A stretch of DNA of 6,088 nucleotides from assembly GCA_002737585.1 (NCBI GenBank), contig NSIA01000080.1, positions 5,307 to 11,394 of the forward strand, in the 5' to 3' direction. Within the stretch, counting starts at the first letter, position 1; each line of letters begins with the position of its first letter. The stretch comes from Planctomycetaceae bacterium (GTDB lineage: Bacteria; Planctomycetota; Phycisphaerae; Phycisphaerales; SM1A02). The position numbers and the translations under genes were made by a program. The notes below the pieces were generated by a model. The model was not told the DNA's origin, did not search any database, and worked only from the letters and a program-made list of their open reading frames with translations. Of the stretch, positions 1 to 4,972 are shown one piece after another.

Positions 1-285
1 TTTGAGTGGGCCGAGGCACCAAGTGTGCACAGCATCTTGCGGGTCCTCTATGAGGTTGGCCGTCGCGGCATCGAAGTGAAACGCTTCAAGGGACTGGGCG
101 AGATGGAGGCTCTGCAGTTGTGGGAGACCACCATGGATCCGTCCAAGCGAACTTTGCTGCGTGTGACATGGGACGCCGCGGGTGAAGCCGATCAACTCTT
201 CTCCATTCTCATGGGTGAGAACGTTGAACAGCGACGCGCTTACATTGAGAAGCACGCGCTTGAAGTGAAAAACTTGGATGTGTGA
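1..285 (+). CDS. gyrB: DNA gyrase subunit B, C-terminal fragment (5' end outside window)
   Basis: This is the last 94 residues of the ATPase/Toprim subunit of DNA gyrase, the cytoplasmic type II topoisomerase that introduces negative supercoils with GyrA. The frame is open from base 1 and ends at TGA 283-285, so the GTG at 25 is an internal codon and not a start. Visible family signatures are KRFKGLGEM followed by LWETTMDP (about residues 32-51), then the EADQLFSILMG segment, the RRAYIEKHA segment and the terminal VKNLDV. The KNLD ending is characteristic of GyrB and argues against ParE. The ATPase and transducer domains and most of the Toprim domain lie upstream of the window. No gyrA follows. 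The next gene is convergent, so gyrB is the last gene of its transcription unit. Identification is very secure from these motifs. Confidence 0.97.
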   Translation, partial: FEWAEAPSVHSILRVLYEVGRRGIEVKRFKGLGEMEALQLWETTMDPSKRTLLRVTWDAAGEADQLFSILMGENVEQRRAYIEKHALEVKNLDV

Positions 286-326
286 CGATCGCGGTTCGCG
301 CAGGTAGCGAAGTTAGCGATCACCAC
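282..326. terminator. Hairpin between convergent gyrB and sigma-partner genes, possible bidirectional terminator
   Basis: GATCGC at 287-292 pairs perfectly with GCGATC at 316-321. Nested inside, TTCGC at 295-299 pairs with GCGAA at 307-311 around a 7-nt loop. Outside the core, GTG 282-284 can pair with CAC 324-326 after a two-base mismatch. The structure covers the whole 27-bp gap between the gyrB stop and the TAA of the leftward gene (313-315). There is no T-tract on either side, so it is not a textbook intrinsic terminator. Its position between convergent stops makes a bidirectional termination or mRNA 3'-end role plausible. Confidence 0.4.
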
Positions 327-1716
327 GTGGGGGCGGGCCGCCGCCGGGACCGCCGGGACCAAGAGGACCGCCGGGGCCACCGGGACCGCCACCGGGACCA
401 TTGCCACCAGGTCCGCCACGTGGTCCGGGTTCTGGCGGCGGAGCCTGCCGAACTGGAACGCTTGGAGGCGAGAACCAAGCGGCGTCAAACGCGCCGCTGG
501 GAACTGCCGAACGCTCAATGATGACCATTCTTGGCTCCGCACGTCGTCCGGGACCACGACCACCGTCTGGACGGCGCCCGTCTTCAGGACCGCGACCGCC
601 CTCGGGTTCACGGCCGTCTTCGGCACCGCGTCCACCTTCAGGACCGCGCCCGTCTTTTGGGCCGCGCCCGTCTTTCGGCCCGCGTCCGCCTTCGGGCCCG
701 CGTCCGCCTTCGGGCCCGCGTCCGCCTTCGGGTCCACGTCCGCCTTCCAGCCCACGTCCGCCTTCGGGACCACGCCCGCCTTCCGGTCCACCAGGGCCGG
801 CACCGGGACGATCGTCGCGCGCGGGGCGCGCAGTGGTCGCATCAGGACGTCCGCTACCGGTGCTCGCCATCGTTTCGCTCGCGCGGTTTGCTGGCGCACC
901 ACCTTCCTTCGGCCCACCAAAGTTCAGCGCCGCACGAGTCACCAGTTTGGTGTCCGGATCAATGGTCAATTCAATGGTCTCCGGCCCCCGGAATCCGCTG
1001 TTGTCGCGAGTGGCGCAAATCTGCATTGCCCCGCCCTTGTCGCATCGAACAATCTGATAGTGCGCTCCAACATCGGCAAGCAACACATCAAGCCGATCCG
1101 CCAAGAGGTCTCCTTCGGGCGTCTCAATGAAACGCGGCCAGCGCGCATCAGTAGGCATGGACAGCACTTCGCCACGCTGATCGATCGTCCAACCAGTGGC
1201 TCCATCGGTGCCTCGCGTCATGGTGCGACCGTCTTGGAAGCGAATGTCAAGGCGCACATGTTCGGCGTCACGAATATCAAGTGTTCCGGTGGCACGCGGC
1301 GCCTGTGCTTCCGACTTACCAGCACGCGCCGGGAAGATCAGTTCCAGTGCGTACCGCCGATCGCCCGACCCAGATTCGGCAACTTGTGCGGCACGAAGAA
1401 TCGAATTGGCCGACGCTGGCTGCGGCGAGAACAACAGCGCGCTACCAACAATGATGGCGATCGATGCTGCTGCCGCAACGGGCGTTCGCCAGTCCCAGCG
1501 GCGTACCCGCGGAGCTGCAGAAGTGCTTGAAATACCGATCGAACCCGCAGTGCGCACGGTTTCGGTAGCGCTCCCGGTGCGCACGCGCACGATGGCACGA
1601 TCAACCAAGGCGTCGACGCGCTCCGGCGTGTCATGCAATTGAACTTCGATCAATGCTCCGATCCAACGATCGTTGGCGGTGTCTTCATGCGCGAAGCGAT
1701 TACTTTCATTGGTCAT
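313..1716 (-). CDS. Single-pass membrane protein, putative ECF anti-sigma/partner with LolA-like outer domain and RGPEGG repeats
   Basis: A 467-residue protein. The start is ATG 1716-1714, which overlaps the sigma stop (ATGA) and has AAGGGAG 7 nt upstream. A start 9 codons earlier is possible but has no such support. Residues 1-78 are cytoplasmic and lack the HxxxCxxC zinc motif of classical ZAS anti-sigma factors. RRWDWR (72-77) precedes one membrane helix (about 79-97), predicting an N-in, C-out topology. Residues about 100-268 look like a LolA-type beta fold (ILRAAQVAE, then TGTLDIRD, HVRLDIRFQDGRTM, and TIDPDTKLVTRAAL). Residues 310-392 are a 6-residue tandem array, followed by MVIIERSAVPSGAFDAAWFSPP (397-418), which resembles the closing strand of the same fold. 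Residues 431-463 are Gly/Pro-rich. An anti-sigma role is inferred from position and topology. It could instead be a signal-sensing or purely structural cell-envelope protein. Two cysteines (225, 234) in the outer domain might form a disulfide. Confidence 0.8.
   Translation of the reverse strand: MTNESNRFAHEDTANDRWIGALIEVQLHDTPERVDALVDRAIVRVRTGSATETVRTAGSIGISSTSAAPRVRRWDWRTPVAAAASIAIIVGSALLFSPQPASANSILRAAQVAESGSGDRRYALELIFPARAGKSEAQAPRATGTLDIRDAEHVRLDIRFQDGRTMTRGTDGATGWTIDQRGEVLSMPTDARWPRFIETPEGDLLADRLDVLLADVGAHYQIVRCDKGGAMQICATRDNSGFRGPETIELTIDPDTKLVTRAALNFGGPKEGGAPANRASETMASTGSGRPDATTARPARDDRPGAGPGGPEGGRGPEGGRGLEGGRGPEGGRGPEGGRGPEGGRGPKDGRGPKDGRGPEGGRGAEDGREPEGGRGPEDGRRPDGGRGPGRRAEPRMVIIERSAVPSGAFDAAWFSPPSVPVRQAPPPEPGPRGGPGGNGPGGGPGGPGGPLGPGGPGGGPPPRGDR
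328..426 (-). repeat. Gly/Pro-rich C-terminal low-complexity tract of the sigma partner
   Basis: This stretch encodes residues 431-463, made almost only of Gly and Pro in GPGG-like steps with a few R, N and L interruptions. It is compositionally distinct from the charged array at 541-789: it has almost no acidic residues and no fixed period. It probably forms an extended, disordered tail outside the membrane. The DNA is correspondingly rich in ccg, cca and acc triplets on the + strand. Confidence 0.8.
541..789 (-). repeat. 18-bp minisatellite encoding about 13 RGPEGG hexapeptide units
   Basis: This coding tandem array has an 18-bp period and encodes residues 310-392 of the sigma partner. The consensus unit is RGPEGG, with variants RGLEGG, RGPKDG (twice in a row), RGAEDG, REPEGG, RGPEDG and RRPDGG. 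Two central units are identical in DNA (683-700 and 701-718) and the next (719-736) differs only near its end. A second near-identical pair lies at 647-664 and 665-682. Units at both edges have drifted more. That pattern fits replication slippage or unequal exchange in the centre. Because 18 is divisible by 3, unit gain or loss keeps the reading frame. Confidence 0.95.
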
Positions 1717-2279
1717 GCCGTTGCTCCCTTGGATTCCATGCACGTGGCGATCATGCCGCGTGCGCGCTGCAATCGCTTCTTTACTGCTTCTACATTGGCG
1801 CCCACTTCAGCGGCGATCCGAGCGATCGGCGCATCAAGGCGATAGGACAGGTGAATCACTGTTCGATATTCGTCGGGCAGGCGCGCCACGCAATCTTCAA
1901 GCCGCACCAGCTTGGCACGGAACTCTTCACGATCGCCGCGGTCTTCTGCTTCAGCGCGCCGCACAATGCCATCCAAGATGGCATCATCAGTGGGCCGCTC
2001 ACGACCCATCTTTGATCGATAGTCAAGTACCAGGTTGCGCGCGATACCACGCAGCCATGCACCGAACGGTCGGGTGCGGTCGTAGTCTGGCAGTCTTCGC
2101 CATGCCACCAAAACGGTGTCTTGAAAGATGTCATCCACCGACGACGACGGTACCGAAGCGCGCAGAAATGCCAACAGTCGCTCACCGTGCTCGCGCACCA
2201 AAATCGCAAAGACATCGGCGGCATCGGGGCCGCGTCCACTGTCAGTGGTCAGTCGGAGATTCGGGGGGGTTTCAGACAT
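1713..2279 (-). CDS. ECF-family RNA polymerase sigma factor
   Basis: A 188-residue sigma-70 family factor of ECF size, with only regions 2 and 4. Region 2 spans about residues 22-90. It includes DDIFQDTVLVAWRRL (49-63), the core-binding helix, and FGAWLRGIARNLVLDYRSK (72-90), the -10 melting and recognition helix. A charged linker (91-122) follows. Region 4 spans about 126-180, with LPDEYRTVIHLSYRLDAPIARIAAEVGANVEAVKKRLQRAR-type sequence forming the -35 helix-turn-helix. There is no C-terminal extension domain. The start ATG has AGAAGG 8 nt upstream. The stop overlaps the start of the membrane protein gene by ATGA, the usual arrangement for a sigma factor and its regulator. The signal and regulon are not deducible from the window. 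Family assignment is secure, ECF subgroup not assigned. Confidence 0.95.
   Translation of the reverse strand: MSETPPNLRLTTDSGRGPDAADVFAILVREHGERLLAFLRASVPSSSVDDIFQDTVLVAWRRLPDYDRTRPFGAWLRGIARNLVLDYRSKMGRERPTDDAILDGIVRRAEAEDRGDREEFRAKLVRLEDCVARLPDEYRTVIHLSYRLDAPIARIAAEVGANVEAVKKRLQRARGMIATCMESKGATA
1724..1730 (-). promoter_or_regulatory. Ribosome-binding site fixing the start of the sigma-partner gene
   Basis: AAGGGAG on the minus strand, 7 nt before ATG 1716-1714 and lying inside the last codons of the sigma gene. It supports the overlapping ATGA start over the in-frame ATG at 1743, and implies translational coupling of sigma factor and partner. Confidence 0.75.
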
Positions 2280-2370
2280 GATGTGCGCCTTCTGTTGTTG
2301 CCAGTCTGAGGCCTTCGGGGACGTACATCAGCACCGAACCAGTGATTTGCACGCCGGGATAGCCATACAT
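2272..2370 (-). CDS. Possible 32-residue small ORF between queC and the sigma gene
   Basis: The minus strand has ATG at 2370-2368 followed by 31 sense codons (beginning MYGYPGVQITGSVLMYVPEG) and a TGA at 2274-2272. The ORF overlaps the sigma start by 8 nt. It is in the same frame as queC and the frame is open from just after the queC stop. The ATG is preceded by TAGGG at only 2-3 nt, too close for a good ribosome-binding site. I do not recognise the peptide. It fills most of an otherwise geneless 112-bp gap and could equally be chance or a leader peptide coupled to the sigma gene. Confidence 0.2.
   Translation of the reverse strand: MYGYPGVQITGSVLMYVPEGLRLATTEGAHHV
2288..2293 (-). promoter_or_regulatory. 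Ribosome-binding site of the ECF sigma gene
   Basis: AGAAGG on the minus strand with an 8-nt spacer to ATG 2279-2277. It supports the annotated start of the sigma factor and shows that this gene can be translated independently of queC. Confidence 0.6.
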
Positions 2371-2391
2371 CGCCCTACGGCGCAGTGCGGT

Positions 2392-3069
2392 TCAGCCCGC
2401 GTCCCGAAATCCACGCTCCCGCAGCTGGCACGCGTCGCAGTGCCCGCAGGCCTCCCCGGCGGGGGTCGGGTCGTAACAACTGATGGTGCGGGAGAGGTCC
2501 ACTCCCAGTGCCCTGCCGCGCCGAACAATGTCCGCCTTGGACAACATCAGGAGCGGCGTGTGTACGCGCATCCATCGCTCGTTGCGCTGGGTGGCCTCCG
2601 TGCCGGCCCGGGTGGCCAAGTTTGCCATGCGCTCGAAGGCCTCGATGAACTCCGGACGGCAATCGGGGTAACCGGAATAATCGATGGCATTGACCCCGAT
2701 ACCAATGTCACGCGCGCCGATCGACTCAGCCATTGCCAAGGCATGCGCTAGAAAGATGGTGTTGCGCGCGGGCACATAGGTAATCGGAATGTCATGGGCG
2801 TGCTCCACATCACGGTCCTTGGGAACGGCGATGTCTGCAGTGAGTGCACTTGCACCAAAGGCTCGTAGATCAATGAGCGCAGTGCGATGGCTCGCCGCGC
2901 GTAACTGCAGCGCTACCTCGGCGGCGCGGATGAGTTCCACGCGATGTCGCTGCCCGTAATCGAAGCTGAGCGCGTGGCACTCAAATCCTTCGGCGGAAAG
3001 GTGCGCAAGAACGACGGCAGAATCCATGCCGCCAGAGAGAAGTACCACTGCACGCCGAGCGCCACTCAT
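2392..3069 (-). CDS. queC: 7-cyano-7-deazaguanine (preQ0) synthase QueC
   Basis: A 225-residue cytoplasmic enzyme that converts 7-carboxy-7-deazaguanine to preQ0 using ammonia and ATP, a step of queuosine and other 7-deazaguanine pathways. The PP-loop SGGMDS (12-17) binds ATP. FDYGQRHRVEL (36-46), PITYVPARNTIFLAHA (95-110) and NAIDYSGYPDCRPEF (127-141) are QueC-typical blocks. The structural zinc site is complete: Cys198, Cys208, Cys211 and Cys214. Length matches the family. The start overlaps the moxR stop (ATGA), with AGGTGG 10 nt upstream, so it is likely co-transcribed and coupled to moxR. There is no room for a preQ1 riboswitch directly ahead of it. No queD, queE or folE is present in the window. 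All residues needed for activity appear intact. Confidence 0.97.
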   Translation of the reverse strand: MSGARRAVVLLSGGMDSAVVLAHLSAEGFECHALSFDYGQRHRVELIRAAEVALQLRAASHRTALIDLRAFGASALTADIAVPKDRDVEHAHDIPITYVPARNTIFLAHALAMAESIGARDIGIGVNAIDYSGYPDCRPEFIEAFERMANLATRAGTEATQRNERWMRVHTPLLMLSKADIVRRGRALGVDLSRTISCYDPTPAGEACGHCDACQLRERGFRDAG

Positions 3070-4001
3070 GACGGACTTGCCACCTGCTCAAGTACTTGTT
3101 GCAGAATGCGCCGCGTTGTCAGCGTGTCGCCTTGATGCATGTAAGTGCGACTGACCACGCGATGCGCGCACACCGGAATCACATTGGCGATGACATCTTC
3201 AGGAACGCAATACTCTCGTCCCGCTAAGAGCGCCGTGGCACGCGCCGACTGCGCAAGCGCCAGCGAACCACGCGGACTGATGCCCACTTGTAACTCTTCA
3301 TGCGTGCGAGTTGCTGATGCCAGTGCAATCACATAGTCAACCAGCGACTGCTCCATGCGCACTGCATCCACTGCTGCTTGCAACTCAACCACCTCGGGCC
3401 CAGTCATCACTGGTCGAAGGTCGCGGAGCGTGGTGCGCGCGGGCTGGCGATGCAGAATTCTGCTCTCGTCATCAGGGCTTGGATATCCGAGCGACATGCG
3501 CATCAAGAATCGATCCAGTTGATTCTCCGGAAGGAAATACGTGCCTTCAAATTCGTATGGGTTCTGCGTTGCCACCACAATGAACGGCGCCGGCAGCTGG
3601 AACACATGTCCATCCGCACTCACCGTGCCCTCCGCCATGGCTTCAAGGAGCGCGCTCTGCGTGCGCGGCGTGGCACGATTGATTTCATCGGCCAGCACCA
3701 CGTTTGCAAAGACCGGGCCTTTCTTAAACTCAAAGGCCTCGCGCTCGCGGTGGTAGATACTGACGCCGGTGATATCGGAGGGCAAGAGATCCGGGGTGCA
3801 CTGGACACGGCTGAAGGCGCAGTCCAGGCTGCGGGCAAGCGCATTCGCCAGAACGGTCTTGCCGACGCCCGGCACATCCTCAATCAGTACATGGCCGCGC
3901 GCAAGCAGACAGACCACCAAGCGGTCAACCGCCTGCAGATTGCCCATGTAGACGCTGGCGATATTGTCACGAAGGCGATGGAGGGGGGCTACATCTTGCA
4001 T
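3066..4001 (-). CDS. MoxR-family AAA+ ATPase
   Basis: A 311-residue cytoplasmic AAA+ ATPase of the MoxR (AAA_3) family, chaperone-like proteins that act with VWA-domain partners in assembling or activating other proteins. Walker A is VPGVGKT (43-49). Walker B is VVLADEINRA (101-110, Asp105-Glu106). Sensor 1 is ATQNP (144-148), followed by ENQLDRFLMR (159-168). Sensor 2 is GISPRG (240-245). The C-terminal lid with CVPEDV and HRVV follows. All nucleotide-binding motifs are intact. The start has GGAGG with a 6-nt spacer. The gene is first in a leftward unit and overlaps queC by ATGA. Family members usually precede a DUF58 and a VWA or transglutaminase gene. None is present here, so the partner is unknown. 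Confidence 0.95.
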   Translation of the reverse strand: MQDVAPLHRLRDNIASVYMGNLQAVDRLVVCLLARGHVLIEDVPGVGKTVLANALARSLDCAFSRVQCTPDLLPSDITGVSIYHREREAFEFKKGPVFANVVLADEINRATPRTQSALLEAMAEGTVSADGHVFQLPAPFIVVATQNPYEFEGTYFLPENQLDRFLMRMSLGYPSPDDESRILHRQPARTTLRDLRPVMTGPEVVELQAAVDAVRMEQSLVDYVIALASATRTHEELQVGISPRGSLALAQSARATALLAGREYCVPEDVIANVIPVCAHRVVSRTYMHQGDTLTTRRILQQVLEQVASPS

Positions 4002-4007
4002 CTATTT

Positions 4008-4023
4008 CCTCCGCAGTCGGAGG
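4008..4023 (-). promoter_or_regulatory. Inverted repeat enclosing the moxR ribosome-binding site
   Basis: A perfect 6-bp inverted repeat with a 4-nt loop. Read on the minus strand it is CCTCCG, ACTG, CGGAGG. The 3' arm contains the GGAGG (4008-4012) that serves as the moxR ribosome-binding site, 6 nt before its ATG. In an mRNA that begins upstream of 4023 the hairpin would hide this site. As DNA it could also be an operator in the divergent region. Confidence 0.45.
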
Positions 4024-4027
4024 GTGA

Positions 4028-4033
4028 AGTATA
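4028..4033 (-). promoter_or_regulatory. Candidate -10 element for moxR-queC
   Basis: TATACT on the minus strand matches the TATAAT consensus at 5 of 6 positions and would place transcription start near 4021, about 20 nt before the moxR ATG. At 16-17 bp upstream the -35 match is poor. A partly overlapping TATATC (4030-4035) on the + strand could be the -10 of the divergent gene. Support is by position and similarity only. Confidence 0.35.
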
Positions 4034-4048
4034 TCGTTCACCAACCTC

Positions 4049-4930
4049 ATGCAGACGGCGCACCCATCCGACGACGGCCCAGTTCTTGATGTGCATGTTC
4101 CATGCGTGCGCTGCCAGTACGACCTCATCCGCACGCATGTCTACGGAAAGTGCCCAGAGTGTGGTCTTGAAGTGATGGCCACAGTGGCGCAACATGCTGA
4201 TCCTCAGGTGGCATTTTTGGCGGCTCCAGAGTCGCCCCGCCTGGCCTCCAACGCGATCATTGCAGTCACGGTCGCGCCGCTGTTGGTGATGCTTGCGCAA
4301 GGATCCGGGCCAGCACTCCGCACCATCGACGTACTTGCAGGCAGGGGACGATCATTGCCATCGCAGGTGGAAAGACCCTCATGGATAGTGTGCGCGGTGT
4401 TGCTGGCAATTGCCGCATTCCTGTTACGCAAGGGGCTTGCCGAACGCGCCAACCCGACACTGCGAGCAAGTATCGGTAGCGCACGCGTGACACGCCTCAC
4501 GGTGGGGCTCGGGACATGGTCGGCGGTACTGGCCGCGTCGTTCGTGATCTCATTGCTTGACGCAGCAAAGTCCAACAGCTTTGCGGGGATCGTGCTGGCC
4601 GTGCAACTACTGCCGATGGTATTCACGCTCCTCACACTTGGACCACTCCTTGGTCGCGCGGGCGCCATGAGCCGCGCTTACCGCGAGGCGCGCCATGGCA
4701 AGCAAGGCGCAGAGGTACTGACCATGACGCTCGCTGCAACCTGCGTATTGTTTGTTGCAGCACCGATCATCGAACGCACCCAATCGCCGGAAGTGGCTGG
4801 AATCGCCCAGATCTTCTCGCTGGTTCTCTTGATTCTCTCTGTCCTCGGCTTGGCGTATATCACTGCCAACGGCTGGGTGATTGCCACGGCACTGCGTGCC
4901 CCGCGCATTGATCCGCGGCGGTGGCAGTAA
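4049..4930 (+). CDS. Zinc-ribbon multi-pass membrane protein of unknown function
   Basis: A 293-residue protein. The N-terminus carries a zinc ribbon, CVRC (19-22) and CPEC (35-38), framing a QYDL motif. This is a pattern seen in many planctomycete, especially Phycisphaerae, membrane proteins. About five or six hydrophobic segments follow (roughly 66-84, 111-126, 151-171, 178-202, 223-240 and 252-281). Arg/Lys-rich loops lie at 127-150 and 208-220, consistent with an inner-membrane location. No catalytic motif is recognised and no function is proposed. The ATG at 4049 is the first possible start after an in-frame TGA at 4025-4027. It has no Shine-Dalgarno sequence, so translation may be leaderless or SD-independent. 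The gene diverges from moxR and converges on the sulfatase gene, ending 42 bp from its stop. That 42-bp gap shows no convincing terminator. Confidence 0.85.
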   Translation: MQTAHPSDDGPVLDVHVPCVRCQYDLIRTHVYGKCPECGLEVMATVAQHADPQVAFLAAPESPRLASNAIIAVTVAPLLVMLAQGSGPALRTIDVLAGRGRSLPSQVERPSWIVCAVLLAIAAFLLRKGLAERANPTLRASIGSARVTRLTVGLGTWSAVLAASFVISLLDAAKSNSFAGIVLAVQLLPMVFTLLTLGPLLGRAGAMSRAYREARHGKQGAEVLTMTLAATCVLFVAAPIIERTQSPEVAGIAQIFSLVLLILSVLGLAYITANGWVIATALRAPRIDPRRWQ

Positions 4931-4972
4931 GGCAGCGATTCAACACCGAAACGTTGCACGCACCGCGTTCGC

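Noticed and set aside
541..789. CRISPR-like direct repeats
   Set aside because: The units are contiguous 18-bp copies with no unique spacers, and they encode an in-frame hexapeptide. This is a coding minisatellite.
240..1130. Several long open frames on both strands (for example 240-920 minus, 401-1057 plus, 531-1130 plus)
   Set aside because: They lie over the GC-rich 18-bp repeat, whose period keeps all frames free of stops. Their translations are low-complexity or arginine-rich mirrors of the real gene at 313-1716, which alone has a membrane helix, a good ribosome-binding site and family-like blocks.
1714..1743. Upstream ATG at 1743 as the start of the sigma-partner gene
   Set aside because: It lies deeper in the sigma gene. 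The ATG at 1716 has an AAGGGAG site at the right distance and forms the standard ATGA overlap.
2309..2317. AGGCCT palindrome in the queC-sigma gap as a possible operator
   Set aside because: A 6-bp palindrome is expected by chance in GC-rich DNA and has no second copy nearby.
3066..3110. preQ1 riboswitch ahead of queC
   Set aside because: queC overlaps the moxR coding sequence by 4 bp, leaving no leader. I saw no compact preQ1-type pseudoknot there.
4931..4972. Terminator between the convergent zinc-ribbon and sulfatase genes
   Set aside because: Only scattered 4-bp arms (such as ACGC/GCGT and AACG/CGTT) are present, with no T-tract. This is not better than chance.
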